Source: CAWCGU01 sp963795195 (GTDB taxonomy: Bacteria; Actinomycetota; Thermoleophilia; Solirubrobacterales; 70-9). Taken from it: a stretch of 64,000 nt of DNA. Position numbers and translations under genes: made by a program. The notes under the pieces are model-generated. The model was not told where the DNA came from and searched no databases. It worked only from the letters and a program-made list of their open reading frames with translations. Below, in pieces: positions 33,303 to 41,737 of this stretch (the first letter of the stretch is position 1; the number at the start of each line of letters is the position of its first letter). The stretch lies in contig CAWCGU010000006.1 of assembly GCA_963795195.1 (NCBI GenBank), positions 682,001-746,000 of the forward strand. The letters are read 5' to 3'.

Positions 33303-33808
33303 AGCTTGCGCCTCGCGCCGGCGACGATCTCGATCGCCTGGCCGACCTGCTCTGGTGTGCCCGCCTTTGCCACCTGCATCGCCGCAGCGATCGCCTGGGA
33401 GGCCTCACGGCGCAGGCGGTGATAGGGCGAGCGATCCTGTTCAGAACCGTCCCAGGATCGCTCTGTGCCCTGCTTCTCCGCCGCAGCCTCGCGCCCCGAA
33501 TCGGTCAGCGAGAAGACCCTGCGGCCGTCCACCTCCTCAGCGGTGACGAGCCCTTCGTCGGCCAGCAGCTGGAGCGTCGGGTAGATCGAGCCGGCACTCG
33601 GGCGCCAGCGCCCAGCCGTGCGCTCCTCGATCTCCTGGATCATCTCGTAGCCGTGCATGTCGCGGTCGGCCAGCAGATGGAGCACGGCGCTGCGGACGTC
33701 CCCGCGCCTGCGCCTGCCGCCTGCGCCCATGCCGCGCTGGTTTCCGAATCCCGGATGACGATGGCGGTGGTGCCGCTCGTATCCGTGTTCGTGTGAATGG
33801 TTGTGCAT
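33272..33808 (-). CDS. PadR-family transcriptional regulator with His-rich N-terminus
   Basis: A 178-residue repressor from the ATG at 33808 (GGGAGG four bases upstream; the ATG at 33829 has none). The PadR winged helix is at about residues 35-115: AVLHLLADRDMHGYEMIQEIEERTAGRWRPSAGSIYPTLQLLADEGLV, followed by the helical C-terminal dimer domain. The first 18 residues contain eight His and may bind metal. Its upstream region holds overlapping palindromes of TATCG/CGATA and is shared with the divergent mcl gene, so it probably represses itself and perhaps mcl. Confidence 0.9.
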   Translation of the reverse strand: MHNHSHEHGYERHHRHRHPGFGNQRGMGAGGRRRRGDVRSAVLHLLADRDMHGYEMIQEIEERTAGRWRPSAGSIYPTLQLLADEGLVTAEEVDGRRVFSLTDSGREAAAEKQGTERSWDGSEQDRSPYHRLRREASQAIAAAMQVAKAGTPEQVGQAIEIVAGARRKLYSLLAEAEA

Positions 33809-33837
33809 TCGACCTCCCAGGTCGTCCATACGTTAAC

Positions 33838-33852
33838 TATCGCGATATATCG
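33838..33852. promoter_or_regulatory. PadR-type operator between padR and mcl
   Basis: Two perfect 10-bp palindromes overlap: TATCGCGATA (33838-33847) and CGATATATCG (33843-33852), i.e. alternating TATCG and CGATA half sites. It is an AT-rich island in GC-rich DNA 30 bp before the padR ATG, with GTTAAC just beside it. Confidence 0.6.
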
Positions 33853-33954
33853 TAACAGCTCGCAAGCTCTGAACTCGTTTCTCCGAAACTCGCCCTTGCC
33901 TGCCCCTGCCGCTAGCGTTCACGCCCTTCAAGACACCGACACCAGGAGCCTCAC

Positions 33955-35043
33955 TTGAGAAACCCCCGCACCTTCTTCGATCCCCTCGCAATCGGCGCGC
34001 CTGATCCTCCGAAGGAGATCCCGCTGACCCCGTCGCGGATGATCCACTTCTTCGACCCCTCGAATGAGAAGATGGTCGCGAAGGTGCCGGACATGGCCAG
34101 GTCGGCCGACGTCCTGCTCGGCAACCTCGAAGACGCGATCACCGTCGACAACAAGGAGGCGGCCCGAGCCGGGCTCGTAAAGGTCGGCAAGGAGGCGGAT
34201 CTCGGCGACACGGCTCTCTGGACCCGCGTCAACTCGCTGGAAAGCCCCTGGGTGCTCGACGACCTGACGACGCTGGTCACCGAAATCGGCGACAAGCTTG
34301 ACGTGATCATGGTCCCCAAGGTCGAAGGCGCCTGGGACATCCACTACGTCGACCGCCTGCTGGCACAGCTCGAGGCCAAGGCGGGCCTCGCCAAGCCGCT
34401 GCTGGTCCACGCGATCCTCGAGACCGCACTGGGTGTGTCCAACCTCGAGGAGATCGCCGCGGCCAGCCCGCGCATGCAGGGGATGAGCTTCGGACCCGCC
34501 GACCTCGCCGCCTCGCGGCGCATGAAGACGACTCGAGTCGGTGGCGGCCACCCCGGCTACCGCGTCATCGAGGACCCCGATCCCGACGACCTCGAGGCGC
34601 CGCGTGCGACCGCCCAGCAGGACCCGTGGCACTACTCGATCGCGCGCATGGTCGACGCCTGCAACTCAGCCGGGATCCTTCCCTACTACGGCCCCTACGG
34701 AGACATCAAGGACGTGCAGGGCTGCGAGACGCAGTTCCGCGCCTGCTTCCTGCTCGGCTGCGTCGGCGCCTGGTCGCTGCACCCCGTCCAGATCGAAATC
34801 GCCAAGAAGGTCTTCAGCCCCGACCCCGACGAGGTGCTGTTCGCCAAGAAGGTGCTCGAGGCGATTCCCGACGGCGCCGGCGTCCACATGATCGACGGCA
34901 AGATGCAGGACGACGCCACCTGGAAACAGTGCAAGGTGATGGTCTCGCTGGCCGAAATGCTGGCGGCGAAGGACCCCGAGCTTGCCGAGGCCTACGAGAT
35001 GGACGGGGCGAGCGCGCCGAGCAGTAGCGCGGGCGAGTCCTGA
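33955..35043 (+). CDS. mcl: HpcH/HpaI-family lyase, candidate L-malyl-CoA/beta-methylmalyl-CoA lyase
   Basis: A 362-residue TIM-barrel lyase of the CitE/Mcl family. ADVLLGNLEDAITVDNKEAAR and VIMVPKVEGAWDI carry the expected acidic metal-binding residues, followed by LLVHAILETALGVSNLEEIAAASPRMQGMSFGPADLAASR. Length and C-terminal extension fit actinobacterial Mcl better than the short CitE of citrate lyase. In the ethylmalonyl-CoA pathway it splits beta-methylmalyl-CoA into glyoxylate and propionyl-CoA. TTG start with AGGAG upstream. Divergent from padR, which may control it. (R)-citramalyl-CoA lyase is an alternative within the family. Confidence 0.82.
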   Translation: MRNPRTFFDPLAIGAPDPPKEIPLTPSRMIHFFDPSNEKMVAKVPDMARSADVLLGNLEDAITVDNKEAARAGLVKVGKEADLGDTALWTRVNSLESPWVLDDLTTLVTEIGDKLDVIMVPKVEGAWDIHYVDRLLAQLEAKAGLAKPLLVHAILETALGVSNLEEIAAASPRMQGMSFGPADLAASRRMKTTRVGGGHPGYRVIEDPDPDDLEAPRATAQQDPWHYSIARMVDACNSAGILPYYGPYGDIKDVQGCETQFRACFLLGCVGAWSLHPVQIEIAKKVFSPDPDEVLFAKKVLEAIPDGAGVHMIDGKMQDDATWKQCKVMVSLAEMLAAKDPELAEAYEMDGASAPSSSAGES

Positions 35044-35133
35044 GATCACAGTCGGCCGACGCTGCAGAGATTCACTTGGCAGCCCGAGCTCAGAGGCGTA
35101 TGCTGGATGCGTCGACGACGAGCGGAGGAACCA

Positions 35134-35805
35134 GTGGGTCACGGCGAGAGGTCGCGTAGCAAGGGCGGAGCGATTCTGGCGAGTGCTGCCGTCGCCGCGC
35201 TGATCGCGATACCCGTCGCGGTCGCCGGCTCGGGCGGTGACGAGAGGGTTCCTGCGGCAAGCACGCAGCAGCAGGTCAAGAAGCTTGCGGCGAAAGTGAA
35301 GCGCCTCACCAAGCGCGTGGCGAAGATCGACAAGGAGGAGGGGCCACAGGGGCCACAGGGACTGCAGGGACCGCAGGGACCTCCCGGCGTCGCAGGCCTG
35401 CCCGGCGTCGACGGCGGCTCGGGCCAAGTCGGGTCCGCGGGAGCGGGACTGCTGTTCGCAAGTGGAAACGTCTCCGACAGCTCGACGGCGTTCACGAACC
35501 TCGCGGGCGACAACTTCGGAACTGAGAGCCCTGCGCAGTCCCCGATGCCGGCCGGGGCATCGCTGACGGCCAGGGACTGGGTCGCGCGCCTGAGAAACCC
35601 GGTTGCGGTGGGCACCGTGACCCTCGAATTCAGGGTCAACGGAAGCCCCGCGCTCACCTGCGGTCCTATCGGGGTCGGACAGCAGAGTTGTCAGAGCGCC
35701 CAGACCGTGCAGCTGAACCCAGGCGATCTGGTCAATTTCAGGTCGGTGGCATCGGGGGCGGCCGGCGTCTTCAGCGCCACCCATGTCATGCGGATCGTTT
35801 TCTAA
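35134..35805 (+). CDS. Collagen-like secreted or membrane-anchored protein
   Basis: 223 residues from the GTG at 35134, which follows GGAGGAACCA, a strong ribosome site. After a basic start comes a hydrophobic segment (AILASAAVAALIAIPVAVAG), a Lys-rich coiled-coil stretch (VKKLAAKVKRLTKRVAKIDKEEG), ten or so Gly-x-y collagen triplets (GPQGPQGLQGPQGPPG) and a C-terminal beta domain of about 110 residues with one Cys pair (LTCGPIG and QSCQSA). Such coiled-coil plus collagen architecture forms trimeric surface stalks. Function unknown. Confidence 0.8.
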   Translation: MGHGERSRSKGGAILASAAVAALIAIPVAVAGSGGDERVPAASTQQQVKKLAAKVKRLTKRVAKIDKEEGPQGPQGLQGPQGPPGVAGLPGVDGGSGQVGSAGAGLLFASGNVSDSSTAFTNLAGDNFGTESPAQSPMPAGASLTARDWVARLRNPVAVGTVTLEFRVNGSPALTCGPIGVGQQSCQSAQTVQLNPGDLVNFRSVASGAAGVFSATHVMRIVF

Positions 35806-35943
35806 GACGCGGGGACGAGTCATAGCCAGCCAAGACGCTGCTTGACGCTTCGGGCAGCGTTCTGATCGCTGCCATCCCCGGCTCGAATGATGAGCGGGGC
35901 CGAGGGCGGCTGCGCTAGCTTGTGGCATCCGGGGGTTTCAGCT

Positions 35944-38781
35944 GTGACAGTTACTGCGGCGGCGGCGTTGGTGGAGCGCGGAGACGAGCTCAGCCGCATC
36001 GAGGCGCTGCTCGATTCAGCCGAGGCAGGAGCGGGGCGCGTTCTCTGCTTCGATGGCGAGGCGGGGATCGGCAAATCTGCCCTGCTTGCCGCCTGCGTCG
36101 AGCTGGCCGCCGCCCGCGGCATGCGATCGCTGCGGGCGCGCGGCGGAGAGCTCGAGCGCGACTTTGGCTTCGGCATCGTGCGTCAGCTCTTCGAGCCGGC
36201 GCTCGTGGGGGCACCCGACGCGCGACGAAACGAGCTGCTCGAGGGGGCGGCCGAGCCGGCTGCCGCCGCGATCGGCCTCGCCCCGAGCGCAACGCTCGAG
36301 GACTCGAGCGCGAGCTTCGCCGCCCAGCACGCGCTCTACTGGCTGACCGCGAACCTCTCAGCGGCTGCACCGTTGCTGATCTGCGTCGATGACGCGCAGT
36401 GGGCGGACCCGGAATCGCTGCGCTGGCTGCTTTACCTGGGCCGCAGGCTGGACGAGCTCGCGGTCGGAGTCGTGCTTGCAACCCGGACAGGCGAACCCGG
36501 AGCATCCGACCCGGCTCTTGCAAACCTGCGCTCTGAGGCGTTGACCTCGGTGATCTCGCCGATCCCGCTCAGCCCCGACGGGTCCGCGCGGCTGCTCGCC
36601 CCGTTCTTCGGTACCACGCCCGCGCCCGAGTTCGCCGACGCCTGTCATGCGGCCTGTGGGGGCAACCCGTTTCTGCTCTCGGAGCTGGCCGGTTCGATCT
36701 CGGCCGATGGAATCGAACCGCGGGCCGAGGCGACTTCATTGATCGAGGGCATGAGCGGCGGCCGGGTCTCCGATCGCATCCTGCTGCGCCTGACCCGGCT
36801 TGGGCCGGACGCGATCGCGCTCGCCCGAGCGGTAGCCGTGCTCGGATCGGGAGCCGATCGACGGCGGGCGGCGTTGCTCGCGCAGCTGGACGGCGAGCGA
36901 GCTGGAGGCGCCGCCGACGCGCTGTCCGACGCCCGCGTGCTCACCCGCGGCTCATCCCTCGAGTTCGTGCATCCTCTTGTCGCTACCGAGATCTACGACG
37001 ACATCCCCACCTCCGCCCGAGGCTCCCTGCACCTGGCTGCAGCCCGGCTGCTCGACGCGGAGGGGGCGTCGGACGAGGCAGCGATCCACCTCCTGGAAGC
37101 GCCGCGGGAGGGGGCGCCCTGGATCGTCGACCGCCTCCTCGAGCTCGGCATTCGAGACCGCTCTCGCGGCGCTGTCGATTCCGCGGTTCGGCTGCTGCGC
37201 CGGGCGTTGGCCGAACCACCGGGCCCCGAGCAGCGCGCGCAGGTGCTGATCGAGCTGGGTCGCTCAGAACGGGTCGTGGGAGCCCCCGAGGCCACCGCGC
37301 GACTGCGCCAGGCTCGCGCGATCGCAGAGACCCCCGCGCAGATCGAGGAAGCGACCCACGAACTGGCCTATGTGCTCGGCGTTACCGGGGAGATCGACGC
37401 CGGCAGCGCCGTGCTCGAGGAGGCGATCGAAGAGCTTGCTCCGGTCGACCGCGAAGCCGCCCTCAGGCTGGAAGTCGATCTGCACTCGTTGTTGATCAAC
37501 CATGACGCCGGCGCGTCCCGCGGAGCCGAGCGACTGGCGAGGGTGCTTCCCAGCGTGCCGGTAGACACGCCAACCGAGCGCGCCCTGCTGGCGCTCGACA
37601 CCTGGGTGCGTTTCGAGTCGGGCCGGGGAACGGCGGCCGAGATGGAGGAGATCGCGATCCGGGCGCTCGACGGCATCGGGCTCGTCGAGGAGCTTGGACC
37701 CGACGCGCTGCCCGTGCAGGCGGGGATCACGGGCCTGCAGCGGGCAGACCGCTTCGATCTCGCCGATCCGCTGGTCGACCGAATCCTCGCCGACTGCCGT
37801 CGGCGTGGATCACTCAGCGGAGCCGCCACCGCGCTCGTTTTACGTGCCCACGGAGCCTGGCTCAAGGGCGAGATGCACACGCTCGAGGCCGAGGGCGAAG
37901 CGGCGGTCGAGGCGTCGACGCTGATTGGATTCCCGTTCTACTTCTACGCGGGCCTCACTTTGCTTGCAGATGCACTGGTCGAGAGCGGGCGGCTCGATGC
38001 CGCCGACGAGAAGCTTCGGACCTACGGGCTCGCGGAGGGCGACCCGCCGCGCTACGTCCTGGGGCGCATGATCTTGGTTGTTCGCTCTCGGCTGTACAGC
38101 GAGCGTGGTGAACACGAGCGAGCGGTTGCAGACGGACTCGAGGCGCTGACCCGCGATCGCGCTCGCTTTGGCACCGGCCTCGCCTACCCCAGCCTCTACT
38201 ACACGGCTCGGGCGCTGCTCGAGGCCGGTGAGCGCGAGCGCGCGACCGAGCTGGCGGACGAGTTCGTCGAGCGAGCAGAGCGCTGGGGGTTGCCCAGCGA
38301 GCTCGGAATTGCGCTTAGGCTGCGCGGTTGCTGCGAGGGAGGCGACGCCGGGATCGAGCTGCTGCGACGCGCCTGCCAGCTTCTGGAGCCGACGCCGCGG
38401 CGCTTTGAGTACGCCGAGGCGCTGATCGAGTTTGGCGCCGCGCTGCGACGTGCCGGGCAGCGCGAGGCGAGCCGCGAGCCGCTTCGAGCGGGGATGGAGC
38501 TGGCGCACCGGCTCGGAGCCGGCCTCGCCGCCCAGCGTGCTCTCGAGGAGCTGCGGGCGAGCGGCGCCCGACCGCGAAGTCTCGTGAGGAGCGGCGTCGA
38601 CTCGCTGACGCCCTCGGAGCGCCGCGTCGCCCGCCTGGCCTCGGAGGGCCGCAGCAACCCCGAGATTGCCCAGGCGTTGTTCCTGTCGCGCCGCACGGTT
38701 GAAGCCCACCTGCGAGGGGTCTTTCGCAAGCTCGAGATCGCCCGGCGCGAAGAGCTGTCACCGATCCTCGCCGCCGAGTGA
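35944..38781 (+). CDS. Large ATP-binding LuxR-family (LAL) transcriptional regulator
   Basis: About 945 residues from the GTG at 35944 (an ATG at 35887 is in frame but its leader looks non-coding). N-terminal AAA/STAND ATPase with Walker A GEAGIGKS (38-45) and Walker B LLICVDDAQ (144-152), a long TPR-like helical middle, and a C-terminal LuxR helix-turn-helix (LTPSERRVARLASEGRSNPEIAQALFLSRRTVEAHLRGVFRKL). LAL regulators respond to small ligands or proteins and activate metabolic or secondary-metabolite genes. It lies tail-to-tail, 3 bp from a paralogue at 38785, which suggests an inverted gene pair. Confidence 0.92.
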   Translation: MTVTAAAALVERGDELSRIEALLDSAEAGAGRVLCFDGEAGIGKSALLAACVELAAARGMRSLRARGGELERDFGFGIVRQLFEPALVGAPDARRNELLEGAAEPAAAAIGLAPSATLEDSSASFAAQHALYWLTANLSAAAPLLICVDDAQWADPESLRWLLYLGRRLDELAVGVVLATRTGEPGASDPALANLRSEALTSVISPIPLSPDGSARLLAPFFGTTPAPEFADACHAACGGNPFLLSELAGSISADGIEPRAEATSLIEGMSGGRVSDRILLRLTRLGPDAIALARAVAVLGSGADRRRAALLAQLDGERAGGAADALSDARVLTRGSSLEFVHPLVATEIYDDIPTSARGSLHLAAARLLDAEGASDEAAIHLLEAPREGAPWIVDRLLELGIRDRSRGAVDSAVRLLRRALAEPPGPEQRAQVLIELGRSERVVGAPEATARLRQARAIAETPAQIEEATHELAYVLGVTGEIDAGSAVLEEAIEELAPVDREAALRLEVDLHSLLINHDAGASRGAERLARVLPSVPVDTPTERALLALDTWVRFESGRGTAAEMEEIAIRALDGIGLVEELGPDALPVQAGITGLQRADRFDLADPLVDRILADCRRRGSLSGAATALVLRAHGAWLKGEMHTLEAEGEAAVEASTLIGFPFYFYAGLTLLADALVESGRLDAADEKLRTYGLAEGDPPRYVLGRMILVVRSRLYSERGEHERAVADGLEALTRDRARFGTGLAYPSLYYTARALLEAGERERATELADEFVERAERWGLPSELGIALRLRGCCEGGDAGIELLRRACQLLEPTPRRFEYAEALIEFGAALRRAGQREASREPLRAGMELAHRLGAGLAAQRALEELRASGARPRSLVRSGVDSLTPSERRVARLASEGRSNPEIAQALFLSRRTVEAHLRGVFRKLEIARREELSPILAAE

Positions 38782-38784
38782 TCC

Positions 38785-41658
38785 TCAGGAGGAGTCAGCC
38801 TGCCCGGTGATCGCCCCGGCCAGCTCCATACGGGACGCGATTCCCAGCTTGCGGTAGGCGCTGGAGAGGTGGGCTTCAACCGTCTTGCGGCTGACCGACA
38901 GTGTCTCCGCCACCTCCGGGTTCGTCGCTCCCTGAGCGGCGAGCAGGGCCACCCGGCGCTCGGCCGCTGTCAGCGCCTGTCCCTCGGCGCCTGCCTCTGT
39001 TCGTGGGCGAGCGCCGCTGGCCAGCAGCTCAGCTCGGGCGCGGTCAGCCAGCGCGGTGGCCTCACACAGGGACGCTTCGTCGAGACCCGCGCGCAGAGGC
39101 ACCCGGGCCTCCCGCGGCCGTTCGCTCGCGAGAAGAGCCGCACCAAAATCAGTCAGCGCCCGCGCGTGCTCGAGCCGCGCGGGTGAACCCGCCAGCACGG
39201 CGACCGCCTCCCGCAGAAACTCCAACCCCTCGGCACCGGCGATGACCAGGCCGTTGACGCGCAGCGCGACCCCGAGGGCACGGGGGGCACCGAAGGCTCG
39301 CGCCAGCTTCACTTCCTCGACGGCCAGCGCGATCGCGACCTCCCGCTCCCCGCACGCGAGCGCCGCGAGCGCGGCGTTCGAGCGCCATGGCAACTCAGAA
39401 GGACAGCTGACCAGCCACTCGTCGTGGAGGCGCCCGATCTCGAGCAACTCGCGCAGCGCCAGCCGTTCGTCGCCTGCCACCAGGCGCCAGAGCGCGCGCG
39501 TGTGACGCATGTGATCCATCCAGCCCTTGACCTCCTGCTCGGACTCGACCGCCGCGTGCATCTCCGTCTGCAGCGCTTCTGCGCCGGCAAGATCGCCGCG
39601 CTCAAGCGCCGCCTCGGTGAGGGTGAGTCGCGCGGAGGCCTGCCCAAAGCGCCAGCCGTGATCGTTCGCCGCGGCCAGAGCGGCGCCGGCGTCGCGGATG
39701 GCGTCGCGAAGCGCACCGGCTCGAAGGCTCGCGAAGGAGCGCCACAGCAGGCCCTGGCCCACAGTGATCACGGAACCGCGCCGCCGCCCCCTGGTGATGA
39801 CGCCGTCGCAGAGCTCGATCGCGTGCTGGATCTGATCGCAGTAGATCAGCGTGTAGATGGGCAGGTGGGCGAGCTGGGAGCCGCTGCGCTCGAGGATCTC
39901 GTCGTGGAGCGGCAGCACGCGCTCGGCCTGTCCGACGACTTCGGCCACCGGTCGGTTGGCAAGCATCGAGTCGTAGGCGACGAGTCCATGGGCAAGCCGC
40001 CCCAGCTCTCCCTCGTTACCGACGCGAGTCGGAAGTTCAGCGATCCGGCGCCTGCCCTCCGCCACCGTCGGGCGGCACGAGCGAGCCGCGCGAGCCAGCT
40101 CCAGGTCGATCCGCAGTGCCAGGCTCGAACTCGCCTCATTCCCGCGTTCGCTCGCCGCTCGCAGCGATTCGAGCCCCTGTTCGATCCGGCCGTCGGAACT
40201 GAGGACGTTCCAAAGCGCCAGGCTCGCCATCAGCACCTCGTCGTCGTCGGTGCTCTGCGCGATCGCCTCGCGCAGATGTGTGGTCGCCTGCGGACCCCGC
40301 GAGAGCGCCTCGGAGGTCCCGAGCTCCAGCAGCAGGCTCGCCCGCTCGGAGGGGTCGAGCGGCTCGGCGAGCGCTCGCGCAAGGTACGTGGCCGCAACCT
40401 CGGGCGCGCCCCGCCCGCCGGCATCGGTGGCTGCCAGCCGCAGCGACGAGGCGGCCCCGTCGACCGCGCCCGGCTCGGCGGCGAGGATCTGAGCCGCAAC
40501 CGCATCCGGATCGGCGAGATGCTCGCGCAGCAGCGCGGCCGCGCGCGCGTGCAGCAAGGCTCGCCGGGCCGGGGGGATCGCCTCGTAGACGGCACTCCGC
40601 AGAATCGGATGGGCAAAGCCTTCGCCTGCGCGCCGGTCGAAGATCCCGAGCCTGCGCAGCTCGTCGGTCGCCTGAGCCGCCTCGAGGTGATCGATTCCGC
40701 CGAGCTCCGCCAGCGCCACTGGGGGCGCCTCGTTGCCCAAGATCGCGCTGGCGTGTGCGACCGCGAGTTGCGAGCTGCCGCCTGCGGCCAGCCGCTCCAG
40801 AAGCGAACGCTGCACCGCGTCCGGTCCGAGCCGCTCCAGGGCGCCGACGCCCTCCAAGCTCGGCTCGATCCGTTGCTCGAGGATCTCGGCGGTCAGGCTG
40901 TGCAGGTAGAAGGGGTTGCCGCCGGTGAGCTCGCGGCAGCCCCGGGCAAAGGCCGGGTCAACCGAGCGACCGATGTCCGCCTCGATCAGGTCGAGTGCGC
41001 CCTCATCCGAGAGCGCGCGAGGCAGGATGAGAGGCAGCGAGCGCTCGGCCTCGAGCGCTCCGAGGAGCTGCGGCTCCTCCCACTCGGGGGTGGGACGCGC
41101 CGCCACCACGAGGAGGGCACTCTGCGGCTCGATCCGCCGAGCCAGGAAGGAGAGAAAGCGAAGCGAAGGAGGGTCGGCCCAGTGGGCATCGTCCACCGTG
41201 ATCAGCAACGGGCCCCGCCGTGCAAGCTCCGCGGTCAGCGTGTGGAGCGCGTGCAGAACCTCGAAACGTCGCTCGGCTCGTGCGCCGGCTTCTTGCTTGG
41301 CGTCCGAAAACACGGGGAAAAGCGAGGCGGCGGGAGCCGCGACACCCTCCAGCAGCCGCGTGCGATCGTCGCCGGGGAGTTCGGCCAGCGCCGGCTCGAA
41401 GAGCTGACGGGCGACTCCGAACGCGAACTCCCGTTCAAGCTGGCGAGCGCGGGCGTCGAGCACCGAGAGCCCGGCCCCAGCCGCCGCGGAACGGGCCTCT
41501 TCCAGGAGCCGCGTCTTGCCGATCCCCGCGGGCCCCACAACCATCGCGCTCGATCCGCGGCCGGCGGCGGCGGCGTCGATGGCCTGGGCGAACGTGTCGA
41601 GCTCGGCGCCTCGCTCGAGCAGGCCTCCGGATGCGATCCGCTGTGGCCCCTCAACCAT
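38785..41658 (-). CDS. Second LAL (MalT-like ATPase-LuxR) transcriptional regulator
   Basis: 957 residues with the same plan as its convergent neighbour: Walker A GPAGIGKT (42-49), Walker B LLITVDDAHWAD (151-162), helical repeats, and LuxR-type HTH at the end (LTAAERRVALLAAQGATNPEVAETLSVSRKTVEAHLSSAYRKLGIASRMEL). Shared stretches such as LEREFAFGVARQLFEPAL show that the two are paralogues. It lies 79 bp downstream of, and on the same strand as, the giant repeat gene, so it might be read from the same transcript or control it. Effector unknown. Confidence 0.92.
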   Translation of the reverse strand: MVEGPQRIASGGLLERGAELDTFAQAIDAAAAGRGSSAMVVGPAGIGKTRLLEEARSAAAGAGLSVLDARARQLEREFAFGVARQLFEPALAELPGDDRTRLLEGVAAPAASLFPVFSDAKQEAGARAERRFEVLHALHTLTAELARRGPLLITVDDAHWADPPSLRFLSFLARRIEPQSALLVVAARPTPEWEEPQLLGALEAERSLPLILPRALSDEGALDLIEADIGRSVDPAFARGCRELTGGNPFYLHSLTAEILEQRIEPSLEGVGALERLGPDAVQRSLLERLAAGGSSQLAVAHASAILGNEAPPVALAELGGIDHLEAAQATDELRRLGIFDRRAGEGFAHPILRSAVYEAIPPARRALLHARAAALLREHLADPDAVAAQILAAEPGAVDGAASSLRLAATDAGGRGAPEVAATYLARALAEPLDPSERASLLLELGTSEALSRGPQATTHLREAIAQSTDDDEVLMASLALWNVLSSDGRIEQGLESLRAASERGNEASSSLALRIDLELARAARSCRPTVAEGRRRIAELPTRVGNEGELGRLAHGLVAYDSMLANRPVAEVVGQAERVLPLHDEILERSGSQLAHLPIYTLIYCDQIQHAIELCDGVITRGRRRGSVITVGQGLLWRSFASLRAGALRDAIRDAGAALAAANDHGWRFGQASARLTLTEAALERGDLAGAEALQTEMHAAVESEQEVKGWMDHMRHTRALWRLVAGDERLALRELLEIGRLHDEWLVSCPSELPWRSNAALAALACGEREVAIALAVEEVKLARAFGAPRALGVALRVNGLVIAGAEGLEFLREAVAVLAGSPARLEHARALTDFGAALLASERPREARVPLRAGLDEASLCEATALADRARAELLASGARPRTEAGAEGQALTAAERRVALLAAQGATNPEVAETLSVSRKTVEAHLSSAYRKLGIASRMELAGAITGQADSS

Positions 41659-41737
41659 CTTGATCCCTATGGCTGATGCTACCCGACCGCCCGACCACCA
41701 CCTTCACCCGCGTGGAGGCGAACTGGGCCCGACCACA

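Noticed and set aside
39424..41676. A 750-codon plus-strand frame opposite the second LAL regulator
   Set aside because: It is antisense to a gene with clear Walker and HTH motifs; its Arg/Gly/Gln-rich composition is that of a shadow.
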